Shown: positions 34,464 to 43,458 of the stretch, one piece after another
Layout: each line of letters opens with the position of its first letter
Numbering within the stretch: position 1 is the stretch's first letter
Made by a program: the position numbers and the translations under genes
Assembly: GCA_965247385.1 (NCBI GenBank)
Contig: CBDFHG010000003.1
Location: forward strand, 124,001-188,000
Origin: Thermohalobaculum sp965247385
Lineage (GTDB): Bacteria > Pseudomonadota > Alphaproteobacteria > Rhodobacterales > Rhodobacteraceae
Reading direction: 5' to 3'
DNA length: 64,000 bases
The notes under the pieces: generated by a model
Told to the model about the DNA's origin: nothing
The model's database searches: none
The model's input: the letters and a program-made list of their open reading frames with translations, nothing else

Positions 34464-35718
34464 TCAGGTCGGGCCGCGCGCCAGGGCCAGGATCTTCCGC
34501 CTGGCGCTCAGCACCAGATCAAGCCCCGCTTCGCTCGCCAAACGGATGATCAGCCGCCGCGCATGACGGATCACCCGGCCAGGCAGGGCGATCAGAGCCA
34601 GGCGCAAGGCCTTCATCCGCCGTGCCACCCAGGCCGGTCCCGGAACCAGTTGCTTCATCACCGCGTTCAGATTATGCGCCAGCACCATGATCGCCCACCA
34701 GGCCGCATTGGCTCCGAACAGACCCGAGGGCAGGGTGCCGCCAGCCAGGTCGTGCTTCATCACCGCGTGGACTTCCTCGCTCTTGCCACAGCGCTCCCGG
34801 GACCACCAGATCACCGCATCGCCCGGCAGATCACGGTTGGTGACCAGGGCGAACAGCTTGCTGCGCCCCTTCGAGGCAAACTCCGCGGTCGGGAACGGCA
34901 ACTGATCCCCATCGCCAGGCTCCAACTGTTCCAGCGGTTCCCGGATCGCCAGGAAGCGGTAATCCGCCCGCGTCTTGCTCTCGCCCGCCCAACTCGGTAC
35001 ATGGCAGACCTCCGCCCACTCTTGGCCGGTCTCGTGGCGTTGCCTGTCGAAAACACGATCCAGCGGTCGCCACTCGGCCTCCGGCACGGCCAGGGCGGCA
35101 CGCCGGAACTCCGCCGTCACGTTGGCGCCGACGGCGAACTCGATCACCCCGAAAACCTTGTCCCGGCCCTCGCCACAACAGAGCAGTAGATCCTTCTGAT
35201 AACCCGCCGTGTCCGAGCGCAGATAGACCTTGTCCACGCCCCCAGGCAGCGCCGCCAGCGAGGCCTGCAACACCCGCAACTGCCGATAGCCGGCCGGCAC
35301 ATTGCCGCCCTGGAACCCGGAATGCACGATCACCTGCTGTTCCGCCCACCAGGTGTTCAACGGCTGACAGGCCTTGAACTTCTTGTAGCAGTATTCCGCC
35401 TGGCGCTTGTGGCTCTGCACCAGCGTCGCGTCCATGTCCAGCGTCGCCGAGCCCGGCCCGCGATGGCGCTGCAGAAATGACACCAGCGCCTGCCAGCGCC
35501 TGATCGACACGCCGCAGACCAGGCAGACCCGCCGACGGCCGCGGGATGAAGGCACGCCCGACCTCCCGCAGATCTTCCTTGGCCTGCGTCGTGGAAGCGT
35601 TCCAACCAGCCCGACAGAGCCGACGGCGAAGGCACGCTGCGCCGCGGCCGCGCCGGAACCGGATCTTCAGTTGCCGACGTTCCCGGCGCACCAGCAGCCG
35701 CCGCTCAACCGCATCCAT
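34464..35718 (-). pseudogene. IS1380-family transposase, frameshifted at the N-terminus
   Basis: The long frame (34464-35555) carries LDMDATLVQSHKRQ (first Asp), VYLRSDTAGYQKDLL (second Asp) and CGKSEEVHAVMKHDLAGGTL (Glu), then the typical ANAAWWAIMVLAHNLNAVMK end. The N-terminal part is spread over two other frames: MDAVERRLLVRRERRQLKIR from 35718 and MPSPSALSGWLERFHDA from 35635. Two frameshifts therefore separate start and catalytic domain. Its left border falls inside the AbiEii toxin gene. Confidence 0.85.
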
Positions 35719-35719
35719 G

Positions 35720-35852
35720 GTCGCGGCAAATCCTGCACGAACAGATTAATCGCCGTGCCGCCTTTGAGGGCAAAGCATGTCTCCTCCGCAACGATTGGCA
35801 AAATGCGAACGAGGAATCGGGCCTGCTTGAAATAGACGGTGTTTCTATTCAT
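35720..35852 (-). pseudogene. abiEii: AbiEii/AbiGii-type toxin, truncated after about 44 codons by IS1380
   Basis: The first 44 residues (MNRNTVYFKQARFLVRILPI; CFALKGGTAINLFVQDLPR) are the N-terminus of an AbiEii nucleotidyltransferase toxin, including the GGTA segment. The sequence then runs straight into the IS1380-like transposase start. The first codon lies within the 3' end of the antitoxin gene (8-base overlap), the normal operon layout of AbiE systems. The active-site region is lost. Confidence 0.85.
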
Positions 35853-36602
35853 GCATCAGATCCGGCACGGTGTTTAAATATTTCTTGTCGAGCTTGCCCC
35901 CAACTGCCAGAACGCGCTTTCCGCTACCCAGCCGATAGTCATTGGCCTCCAGCTTCTTTCGCCATTGATGTTGGCGCCGGTCGGCGAGCCAGAAAAAAAG
36001 GCGCACAACCTTTATGCTCTTTGTGCGCTCTAACAGCCTGTCCAGGCGATGTGGAGACAGGGTGGTCATGCCTTGCATCAACTGGTCGGCGTGTTCAAAA
36101 GAGATTTGATCCGGAACGCTGCGAAGGACTTCCAGGAAAGCCTTCTCCGGCGTCGATAACCAGGGGCTATTCACTGTCACCCCAGTTCATTTCCAAGTCA
36201 AATTCAGTCAGATGCGACGCCTGGCTATGCCGGACAAATTTCACGTCAGGCAGTAATTTATTTGCCCAGGCAGGCAGTTTATCATGGCCATAAAGATGGA
36301 TCATTCTGGTTTTGGACAGTGGCAAATAATGGGCAAACCCCTGCATTTCGAGCGCCATCAATCCACCGACACTCAAATCAAGCCCCATACGCTGCATGGA
36401 GAAAACAACGCCCTGCCATGTGAGGTTGGTTTCATGGCGCTTATAAACGCCGGAACACAAGGGGTATGAGTTGCTTGGCTTTGACCAGATTATCGATGCT
36501 GTGCCGCGTAAGCCCCTGCTTTACCAGCCATGCTTTGGTCGCCACCAAACCATATGGCACCAGTTTTATCAGTTCTGACCTTGTTTCAGCATGTAACGGC
36601 AT
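35845..36602 (-). pseudogene. abiEi: AbiEi-type antitoxin (type IV toxin-antitoxin), two frameshifts
   Basis: Three frames together form a full antitoxin. The start at 36602 gives an HTH part (SELIKLVPYGLVATKAWLVK; GLTRHSIDNLVKAKQLIPL). The frame then shifts near 36460 to SGVYKRHETNLTWQGVVFSM and QGFAHYLPLSKTRMIHLYG, and again near 36175 to PWLSTPEKAFLEVLRSVPDQ and ending LGSGKRVLAVGGKLDKKYLN. These are the N- and C-terminal AbiEi domains. The gene is inactive as read unless the frameshifts are sequencing errors. Confidence 0.85.
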
Positions 36603-36623
36603 AGTTTATATTTCTTTCAGGAT

Positions 36624-36717
36624 GCGGCGATCATCGCCGCAAATCAGCACTTTCATAAACTATAATAACACGAACTGAAAGTTTAGCAGGGCTTATTTTT
36701 GCGGTGATCATCGCCGA
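36624..36717 (-). promoter_or_regulatory. Paired inverted repeats upstream of the broken AbiEi gene
   Basis: Two near-identical repeats occur: GCGGCGATCATCGCCGC (36624-36640) and GCGGTGATCATCGCCGA (36701-36717), each a stem centred on GATCATC and followed by AAAT. They are 77 bases apart, the nearer one 22 bases from the start codon. AbiEi antitoxins are known to autorepress by binding two inverted repeats in their promoter, which fits this layout. Confidence 0.55.
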
Positions 36718-37425
36718 AAATTAGAATATTAGTAAACTAAAGACTCTCAAGATAACGATAGCTGCCTGGCTTTGGCTTTTGGCGTTAGTGTCCTGAACCA
36801 GAGGTTTTCCGTATTATTGAATTCTGTTTGAATCGAATACGGAGGATATTGCCATGGCCCGGATTGCGGCGCCTGTGACGTTGAACAAGGAACAAGGGGA
36901 GGCGTTGGTGGCCCTGGTAGCGCGTCGCACGACGGCACAAGGTCTGGCCAAGCGGGCCGGGATTGTGCTGGCCTGCGCGGAAGGTCTTGAAAACAAACAG
37001 ATGGCGCAGCGTTTGGGGGCCCATCAAGAGACGGTGGCGAGGGGGCGGAAGCGCTTCATCGCACATGGGACCGACGGGCTTTATGACGCGGCGCGCCCCG
37101 CAAGATCACCGATGCGCAGGTCGAGGCGGTGATCGTGCGGACGCTTGAAAGCATGCCGCGTAACACGGCCCATTGAAGCTCCAGGATGATGGCCGGGGAG
37201 AGCCGCCTCTCGACGTCCAGCGTGCAACGGATCTGGCGTGCCTTTGGCCTGCAACCCCATCGCACGGAGACCTTCAAGCTCTCAACCGATCCCCGGTTTA
37301 TCGACAAGGCTCGCGATGTGGTTGGGCTTTCCCGCCGGCGGTCGCGGCGGGGGTGGAGCTGACCACGCAGGAGGAAACGGATGGTGATGATGAACGGCAT
37401 ACACACGATACGGAGGGCAAGAATA

Positions 37426-37981
37426 ATGACCAGAATGCACAGGGCGACACTAGGTATGGCTCTGGCTGTGGGGCCTGGCGGGTTGCGCGACGGCCGGGCC
37501 GATGGTCGGGCCGTCGAGCCATGACGCGGCCGGTCTCCGGGCGCTGCTCGCGGACCGGGTCAATCTCGCCTATGACGTGGCCGGGCGCGGCCGGGGCCTG
37601 CGAATCTTGGTCAATGTGGGCACGATGGGGCATTTCTGCGTCCAGGACCGGCTCACAGGGTTCGGGCGCTATATCACCGAGGCCTGGACGACGCGGCCAG
37701 CGGGCGCGAAGTTTCGCGCCGCCGCCAGCGCTGCCGACAAACCGGGCGGCCAGCGTGTGCAGTACGACGCCGTGACCGGCTGGCTGGTGAAGGGAGACCG
37801 CGCCCGCGGCGTGCTCTGGACCGGCCACCTCCAGGAGACGATCCCGCGGGCGGTCTACTCGCTCTGCCCGCGCTTTCCGGATCGCCGCGATCTCGGCTTC
37901 GAGGTCAACTTGGCGCAGAAGTCGACGGATTATCGGGAACTGGTCGCCCAGGACCCCGGGGCGGTGCTGAAAGGCTTGTAA
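37426..37981 (+). pseudogene. Putative lipoprotein gene with a one-base frameshift
   Basis: The start MTRMHRATLGMALAVG is read in one frame; the continuation LAGCATAGPMVGPSSHDAAG is in another, with one extra C near 37470. Joined, they make a signal peptide with lipobox LAGC. The mature part (RILVNVGTMGHFCVQDRLTG; RYITEAWTTRPAGAKFRAAA; VLWTGHLQETIPRAVY) runs to a stop at 37981. I do not recognise the family. It lies inside the insert that splits the IS630 transposase. Confidence 0.55.
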
Positions 37982-38128
37982 CTGGCGGGGTGGCGCCGCG
38001 GGCGGCTGTTTTGGCGAACATGCCCCCGGCGCCTCTTCCCGAAGAGGAAGGTGTTCTTCATGATGCATAAGAAGCGGTGCCTCGAAGCGGCGGCGGACAT
38101 CCGGCGCGGCGGCGCGCCCCCCGCCCGC

Positions 38129-38488
38129 TCAGGTGCCAAGCAGGAGCGCCGAGACGATCACGCCCGCGGCCGCGACCATGCAGCCGACCATCCAGCGCAA
38201 CTGCGTGGTCTGGCCCTCGGCGATCTTCACATACCGCTCGGCATTCCTGGTATCACTCTCGGCGATCTTCGTCTCAAGCCGGGACTCGGTGCCAGCGATC
38301 CCCGCGCCGAGCTCGGCGATCTCCGCGGTGAGGTCGGCCTTGAGGAGCGCGAGATCATCCTTCGTGGCGAGGGATTCGGTCATGGCGCCGCCAACGGTTT
38401 CGATAATGGCCTCGGCCTGCGCCTCTTCGACGCCAGTGGCGGTGAGCCGCTTCATCGCCTTGAGAGTATCGAACGCCATGGTCATCAT
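38129..38488 (-). CDS. DUF1640-type coiled-coil membrane protein
   Basis: The start is ATG 38488, preceded by AGGAGACGGCA (good ribosome site), giving 119 residues. The N-terminus (AFDTLKAMKRLTATGVEEAQ; AEAIIETVGGAMTESLATKD) is typical of DUF1640 proteins. A central coiled coil (LKADLTAEIAELGAGIAGTE; SRLETKIAESDTRNAERYVK) and a C-terminal membrane segment (MVGCMVAAAGVIVSALLLG) follow. These proteins are common in alphaproteobacterial accessory DNA; their role is unknown. It is intact although it lies within the IS630 gene. Confidence 0.8.
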   Translation of the reverse strand: MMTMAFDTLKAMKRLTATGVEEAQAEAIIETVGGAMTESLATKDDLALLKADLTAEIAELGAGIAGTESRLETKIAESDTRNAERYVKIAEGQTTQLRWMVGCMVAAAGVIVSALLLGT

Positions 38489-38671
38489 TGCCGTCTCCTG
38501 CCAATCGCGTCCGCCGCGCGCCAAAAGGATAGACGTTCCGCGCGCCCGCGTCAAAGCCTGCCCGGCCACCCTCCGCGCCCTGCCCTGGCCGCGGCGTCTC
38601 TCTCGCCGATCTCCCATCCAGTGGGACCGGCGCGCGGGCACGGGCGGCCCGACAAAGCGCGAACATTCGGG

Positions 38672-38948
38672 GACACATGGCGAACACGCGCTCTCGCCGT
38701 CCTCGCCGCCGCCTGCCTCGCTGCGCTCCTGGCGATCCCGGTGCCGGGCCTCGCCCAGGCGCCGCAAGACGGCGCGCCGCCCTCCGGCATGGAGCCCACC
38801 CCACCCAGGCTCACCCTTCTCCTGATCCGGTCCTTCCGCTTGCGTTTCCGGCCTGTCCGGAGGCGGCTCTCACCGCGGCGCTTTCAGCCGGGTCCGCGGG
38901 CGCGATGCTGCACGCGGCCGAGCGGGCGCAGATTGCGCTCGGGACCTG
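38672..38948 (+). pseudogene. Fragment of a secreted protein gene
   Basis: One frame reads WRTRALAVLAAACLAALLAI then PVPGLAQA, a convincing signal peptide with an AQA cleavage site, followed by a proline-rich stretch. After about 38820 the more natural sequence (PEAALTAALSAGSAGAMLHA, AERAQIALG) is in another frame, and it is cut by the junction back into IS630 at 38948. No start codon is obvious. I cannot name the family. Confidence 0.4.
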
Positions 38949-39573
38949 AACCCGCCGGAGCGGGCCTTGGTGCTCTGCGTCGATGAAAAGAGCCAAATTC
39001 AGGCGCTTGACCGGCCGCAACCGGTCCGGCCCATGCGGCCGGGTCAGATCGAACGCCGCAGCCACGATTACAAACGCCACGGCACCACCTCCCTGTTCGC
39101 CGCCCTCAACACGGCAACCGGCGAGGTCATCGGCAAATGCGACAGGCGCCACCGGGCCTCGGAGTTCAAGAAGTTCCTTATGGAGATCGAACGCCGGGTT
39201 CCCGACGATCTGGAGATCCACCTCGTCATGGACAACTACGCCACCCACAAAACGCCGGCGATCCGTGCCTGGTTGGCCAGACGGCCCCTCTGGCATGTGC
39301 ATTTCACACCCACCTCCGCATCCTGGTTGAACATGGTCGAGCGCTTCCTTGCCGAAATCACCGACCGCCAGATCAAGCGTGGCGTTCACCGCAGCGAGCG
39401 CGAACTCACAAAAGCCATCCCGGATTACATCGAAATTCGCAATGAAGATCCAAAACCCTTCAAATGGGTCCGAACCGCAGACGATATCCTTGATGCGGTC
39501 AAACGCTTCTGTCTAAAAACCACACCCGAAAATAATCCGGCGAACTGCTGACTCAGGACAATAGCCAGCGCTC

Positions 39574-39882
39574 TCATCCCTCCCGCCGGTTCCACACCAG
39601 ATACGCCGCTCCATTCTCCTCGAACAGCGCCGCGCGGATGGGCTCGGGAAAGCTCGGGTCGTCGAGCAGGACGCTGAGATAGTCCCGTGGCTCGTCACCA
39701 TTGGTTTGCGCCTTCCAGGCGGCCCCGAGTTCGGTGCGTCCGGCGTAGATGCGATAATCCGGCGCGGCCTCGCTTTTCTTGTTGTCATTGGCAACGATCC
39801 TGGCCTTGACGTTGACTGTCAGGGTCCGGATCGTTCCGACATAGCCGTCCTTGCCAGCGGAAAAACTTCCTATCGTGGCCAT
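39574..39882 (-). CDS. DUF736 family protein
   Basis: The 102-residue product (MATIGSFSAGKDGYVGTIRT; KARIVANDNKKSEAAPDYRI; LSVLLDDPSFPEPIRAALFE) matches DUF736, a small protein typical of conjugative plasmids and integrative elements of alphaproteobacteria, where it often sits near tra/trb genes. Function unknown. It lies 3 bases after the DUF2274 gene on the same strand, so the two are one operon. Its presence indicates that part of a conjugative element was here. Confidence 0.88.
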   Translation of the reverse strand: MATIGSFSAGKDGYVGTIRTLTVNVKARIVANDNKKSEAAPDYRIYAGRTELGAAWKAQTNGDEPRDYLSVLLDDPSFPEPIRAALFEENGAAYLVWNRREG

Positions 39883-39885
39883 AAT

Positions 39886-40143
39886 TCAGGTCTCCTTCGT
39901 CTGGGTTGATGTTGTCTGTGTGCGTGTGTCTTCGAGTTGCTTTCGCGCACGTTTGAAGCCGTGGCCGGCATTCAGGAACGCTTCCAGCATGAATGGGATG
40001 AGTTCGGCGACACCCTCCTTCTGGCCGTAGGTGCGCCGATGGATTTCGGCGCAATCGCCCAACGCCGATTTGAGTTCAGGATTGGCCGTGAAATTGATCT
40101 TCACGGCGTTACGGTCTGGGAGTTGCCCGAGTTTGATCGTCAT
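39886..40143 (-). CDS. DUF2274 family protein
   Basis: The 85-residue product begins MTIKLGQLPDRNAVKINFTA and continues LKSALGDCAEIHRRTYGQKE, VAELIPFMLEAFLNAG, the DUF2274 pattern. In conjugative elements this gene normally follows trbI at the end of the trb operon. Here no trbI remains upstream, so the pair DUF2274-DUF736 appears to be what is left of a transfer region. A ribosome site GGAGACACCCC precedes the ATG. Confidence 0.88.
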   Translation of the reverse strand: MTIKLGQLPDRNAVKINFTANPELKSALGDCAEIHRRTYGQKEGVAELIPFMLEAFLNAGHGFKRARKQLEDTRTQTTSTQTKET

Positions 40144-40291
40144 GGGGTGTCTCCTGATCTGCCGTATGGTCTGAGCACTAGGTCAGAATGGACAATGATG
40201 CGCAGCGGCCATCCGGGGCGGATGGTGATGGTGGGCTGGACAGTTCGGGTGAGAGGACCGCGTCCGCTCCCGGTTTCAGCCAGAAATTTTT

Positions 40292-40420
40292 TTCGACCGG
40301 GTCGCGGGCGGGTCGCTGAGCGTTCTCAACTGGCCGTTCCTTCTGGGCTGCAGCGCGACGGTGTTGTTCGTGCTGGGCGGCGCGATCAAGGCGGCCGTGG
40401 CCGGGCGGCATTATTTCTGA
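40292..40420 (+). pseudogene. C-terminal fragment of an unidentified membrane protein
   Basis: An open stretch reads FDRVAGGSLSVLNWPFLLGC, SATVLFVLGGAIKAAVAGRH and YF before TGA. It looks like the last membrane helix of a protein whose 5' part is missing. No family could be assigned. The rest of 40144-40488 holds no gene I can support. Confidence 0.3.
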
Positions 40421-40488
40421 GCACGCGGGCGATGCGGGCGGAGTCGATCTAATCCGCTTACCGGCGCTCAACCGATCTTCGGGGCTGA

Positions 40489-40590
40489 ATGTCGGTTGCC
40501 CGCAAAGCCCGAGACTTTGATGAGAAGCGAATGACCCAAGAACAGATCACCGAAGCCCAGAGGTTCGCCCGTGAGTGGATGCCGAAGTAA
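40489..40590 (+). pseudogene. C-terminal tail of a Sel1/TPR-repeat protein
   Basis: The 33-residue frame reads MSVARKARDFDEKRMTQEQI, TEAQRFAREWMPK. The MT-Q-I-EAQ-AREW ending is typical of the C-terminal tail of Sel1-like repeat proteins. The rest of the gene is missing, so this is a fragment. Confidence 0.4.
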
Positions 40591-40623
40591 GGCGGCGCAG
40601 AAGCATGTGTGCCCCCTAATAGG

Positions 40624-41594
40624 TCCGGCCGTTCATAGGAAGGAGGTTGATGCGGCGCGGTGCGCCATTCAAAATTCCCTGGTTCACCATCACCCGACAG
40701 GTGAAACCATCGCAGAATTGGATAGACTGCATGTCATCGCAACACGCTGGTCGAGAGAATGGATGGCCATGATTGATCTGGAAGCAAGAGACGGGCATAA
40801 ATTCGGTGCATATCGGGCGCGACCCGACGGGGATGTACGCGCCGGTCTTGTCGTCATTCAGGAAATTTTCGGCGTCAACGGCCATATCCGTAACGTCGCC
40901 GATCATTTTGCGGCGCAGGGCTTCGATGCGCTCGCGCCGGCGCTGTTCGACCGAGCCGAGCGCGGCGTCGAACTTGGCTATCAGCCCGATGATATCGACC
41001 GCGGACGCAAGATACGGGCGCAGGTATCGACCAACGAGGCGCTACAGGATGTGGATACCGCAATTCAGTTTCTCGCCCAGACTGGGCGGCGTTGCCGCGG
41101 TTGGTTATTGTTGGGGCGGATCATTGGCATGGGCGGCGGCTACGCGGCTGCAGGGAGTATCCTGTGCGGTTTCCTACTATGGTGGCCAAGTAGCAGAATT
41201 GGTAAACGAGCAGCCGCAATGCCCGGTGATGCTGCACTTCGGCGAGACCGATCAATCGATACCAATGGAACAGGTCGAGGCTGTGCGGGCGAAGCATCCC
41301 AGTTTGCCGCTATTCACCTACCCCGCGGGGCATGGCTTCAGTTGCGACGCACGTGGGTCCTTCGATGCCCCCAGCGCAAAGCTGGCATTCAACCGGACTG
41401 TGGAGTTCCTAAAGACCCATACCGTAGACAGATGCGCGACGCCCGCGCTCCAAGCCCAAAGTCGCATAAGACCCGTTATGGTTAGACGCGAATAAGTCGA
41501 ACCGTGTGGCTAGCCCGCTCGCCAAAATTGCTGGCGAGACCGATCTACAGGAGAGACGTAATGCGGCCCACTGACAGATCCGGCCGTTCATAGG
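40624..41594. repeat. Direct repeat flanking the dienelactone-hydrolase gene
   Basis: TCCGGCCGTTCATAGG occurs at 40624-40639 and again at 41579-41594, each followed within a few bases by GGAGGTT. The repeats face the same way and bracket the 0.9-kb gene unit. They may be remnants of a mobile-element end or the scars of a duplication; I cannot identify the element. Confidence 0.45.
40763..41495 (+). pseudogene. Dienelactone hydrolase family gene with a frameshift
   Basis: The first part (IDLEARDGHKFGAYRARPDG; LVVIQEIFGVNGHIRNVADH; APALFDRAERGVELGYQPDD) and the second (GYCWGGSLAWAAATRLQ; LHFGETDQSIPMEQVEAV; YPAGHGFSCDARGSF) are in different frames, with the break near 41075-41095. The alpha/beta-hydrolase triad is visible: Cys in GYCWGG, Asp in GETDQS and His in AGHGF. 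The family hydrolyses cyclic esters such as dienelactone in aromatic degradation, though many members have other substrates. A single indel separates it from a full-length, 240-residue protein, so a sequencing error is possible. Confidence 0.78.
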
Positions 41595-41601
41595 GGGGAG
41601 G

Positions 41602-41805
41602 TTATCTCGACCGCGCCGCCCCGGATTTCGCTCCGGCGAAATTCCGGGTGTTGGCGTTCTCGATCGGGCCCTTGATCGAGCTGGATTGCGGATCGAACTG
41701 CCCCGGCCGGATTATCGGACCCGGCAAGCCTGCGGCCGCCTGGCGTTTTTTAATCTTTTGCGCGGCCTTGGCTTTTGCCCGTTGGCGGGCCTTGGCTTTG
41801 GTCAT
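41602..41805 (-). CDS. Small basic conserved protein of unknown function
   Basis: The 67-residue product is strongly basic (MTKAKARQRAKAKAAQKIKK) with a middle IIRPGQFDPQSSSIKGPIEN and an end GAKSGAARSR. Short proteins of this pattern occur in alphaproteobacteria, but no function is known to me. Coding is supported by the strong Lys/Arg/Ala pattern and by a purine-rich AACCCGGAAAGG upstream of the ATG. Confidence 0.6.
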   Translation of the reverse strand: MTKAKARQRAKAKAAQKIKKRQAAAGLPGPIIRPGQFDPQSSSIKGPIENANTRNFAGAKSGAARSR

Positions 41806-41889
41806 GGGGTCGGTACCTTTCCGGGTTGCTGGGGGAAGCTTAGCGGTATCCTGGCCCGATGTCCTAATTGGCGATCCTGCAGATCGCCC

Positions 41890-43368
41890 CTAGCAGCCCG
41901 TTGAAAAAGTCGCCATTGACCGGGTTTCACCCCACGACGAAACATAACGCGGCGTCGGCGGTTTCGCCATCCTCCGAGACGATGAGGACGATCCGAGCGA
42001 CCAGAACGGCTCCAGCGGGCGCAACAAGCACGAAAACACCGCCATATCCGCCCGCCACAGCCTGGCGCGGGGTGCCGGCGCCGATGAGTTGGCGCATCAG
42101 CAACGAGAGGTTGTGGCCGGCGACGTGAAGCAGGTATCGCTTGTGCACGTTCTCGCGCCGGCGCAGCCAGGTCCGGCGCAGGCCGCCGCGATCGAGGCTG
42201 TGGGCAAAGGAGCGCTCGACGATCTCGGCGCGCAGCTTGAAGGCCTCGCGGGCGAGCGCGGACTTGAGCCGCACGCGGTTGTTGGTGACCGCCCGGCGCG
42301 CCGCCTCGTCACCGCGCCAGCGCGAAAAGCCCTTCTGCCTGGGCTCGGCGATCCGGGTCTTCCAGGGACTGTCGTCCAGGGCCTTCAAGACCGCCCGTGA
42401 GAAATAGCCCTTGTCGGTGACGCATTCGGCCGGGCTCTCTGGCGTCGGTGCCGCAGCCACCGCCTCGAGGTTTGCCTCGGCCGTCGCCAGGGTCTTGAAA
42501 AGCGTCGTGGTGTCGCCCTCATCGGCTGGGTGCAACTCGGCCGCCACCACCGCCCCGGTGTCCAGATCCACCGCGTGCTCGGGCTTGTAGGCCAGATGGG
42601 TCGTGCCGTCCTTCATCCTGGCGACCCTGGCCTCGGGGTCGCTCCTGGAAACCCAATCCTGGTTCGAGAGCTTCTTGCCCTTGCGCTTGCGGTCCAGACG
42701 CGCCAGGTCCTCGGCCGTGGGCGTCTCGATGCCGCTCTCCCGGGCCAGATGCTCCAGCATCTCCCGGTAGCCCTCACCCGTGTCGCGCCGCACGATGTTG
42801 CGCAGCGCCGCGTTGGCCTCCATGGTCGAGGCATCCACCCCGATGCGGTCGCCCTTCACCAGACCCGCCTCGGCGATCAGCGCCAGAACCCAATCGAAGA
42901 CCACCGCGTGCACCTCGTGGGGCAGACGCGTGCGGGTCTTCGACAGCCAGGAATGGTCCGGCACACGATCCCGGCTCTCCAGCCGCAGAAACTCCCGCAG
43001 CGACAGCGAATCCGAGCAGCGCCATTCCAGCCCGCGCCCAGAGTCGATGCCCTCGAAGTAGCCCACCAGATGCATGCGGAAATAGCGCCCCGGCGGCACC
43101 GAAGGCGCTCCCGTCCTGGCCGCGTAATAGCACCGGCAGGTCGCCTCGACGAAGTCGTCGAAGCCGCCCTCAATCAGGACCGACTGAAGACGGTCGTAAA
43201 ACACATGACCCGGCGAGCGCGGAATCTCCGCCCAGCCCACCATCAAATCACCCTGACGATCCTTCTGCAGTCCCATCGACATCGGCGAACCCCCCGGTCA
43301 AATCAGAATATCATAGAATCAGACCAGGCCGCTCGTGTCCAGGGCCGACTTCGTCAACGGGCTGCTAG
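41890..43368 (-). mobile_element. IS1182-like element, copy 2, intact, flanked by CTAG
   Basis: The element is 41894-43364 (1471 bp). The ends read inward CAGCCCGTTGAAAAAGTCG and CAGCCCGTTGACGAAGTCG. CTAG stands on both sides (41890-41893 and 43365-43368), a palindromic 4-bp target. Its transposase gene is open. Copy 1 (23965-25407) and an end fragment (about 26905-26976) are relatives. Confidence 0.9.
41927..43282 (-). CDS. IS1182-like (IS5/IS1182-type) DDE transposase
   Basis: This 451-residue protein is full length. The N-terminal DUF772-type region (VFYDRLQSVLIEGGFDDFVE; RYFRMHLVGYFEGIDSGRGL) precedes GDRIGVDASTMEANAALRN (first Asp), the YKPEHAVDLDTGAVVAAELH block, VTDKGYFSRAVLKALDD (second Asp) and RARIVERSFAH-like C-terminal residues (RAEIVERSFAHSLDRG with the Glu). 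It should be active and may have supplied copy 1. Confidence 0.88.
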   Translation of the reverse strand: MSMGLQKDRQGDLMVGWAEIPRSPGHVFYDRLQSVLIEGGFDDFVEATCRCYYAARTGAPSVPPGRYFRMHLVGYFEGIDSGRGLEWRCSDSLSLREFLRLESRDRVPDHSWLSKTRTRLPHEVHAVVFDWVLALIAEAGLVKGDRIGVDASTMEANAALRNIVRRDTGEGYREMLEHLARESGIETPTAEDLARLDRKRKGKKLSNQDWVSRSDPEARVARMKDGTTHLAYKPEHAVDLDTGAVVAAELHPADEGDTTTLFKTLATAEANLEAVAAAPTPESPAECVTDKGYFSRAVLKALDDSPWKTRIAEPRQKGFSRWRGDEAARRAVTNNRVRLKSALAREAFKLRAEIVERSFAHSLDRGGLRRTWLRRRENVHKRYLLHVAGHNLSLLMRQLIGAGTPRQAVAGGYGGVFVLVAPAGAVLVARIVLIVSEDGETADAALCFVVG

Positions 43369-43458
43369 GGTCCGTTGAGATTCATCTTGAGTTTATCACG
43401 GCTGCACTGGCGTAGATCATTTCTGAGAAACTGCTGTCGGTCTTGCAGGCGCTCCACC

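Larger units (their letters stand above)
36854..39551 (+). pseudogene. IS630-family transposase, interrupted
   Basis: The N-terminal part (TLNKEQGEALVALVARRTTA; MAQRLGAHQETVARGRKRFI) is followed by a frameshift near 37100 and a TGA in place of a Trp codon near 37173. The homology continues to TETFKLSTDPRFIDKARDVV. After the 1.6-kb insert it resumes as LNPPERALVLCVDEKSQI (first Asp), then HLVMDNYATHKT (second Asp) and PTSASWLNMVERFLAEITDR (Glu). The joined reading DVVGLYLNPPERA matches the family, so the insert landed in an IS630 gene that was once continuous. Confidence 0.85.
36786..39563 (+). mobile_element. IS630-family element split by about 1.6 kb of foreign DNA
   Basis: The ends are GTGTCCTGAACCAG at the left and, inverted, TTGTCCTGAGTCAG at the right, each bordered by the dinucleotide TA (36786-36787 and 39562-39563), as expected for IS630. 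The transposase gene is interrupted between about 37328 and 38948 by DNA that carries a lipoprotein-like gene, a DUF1640 gene and a secreted-protein fragment. Confidence 0.78.

Noticed and set aside
40571..41485. 304-residue frame as one complete gene
   Set aside because: Only the middle matches dienelactone hydrolase; the start lies in non-coding DNA and the end is out of frame relative to the conserved active-site region.
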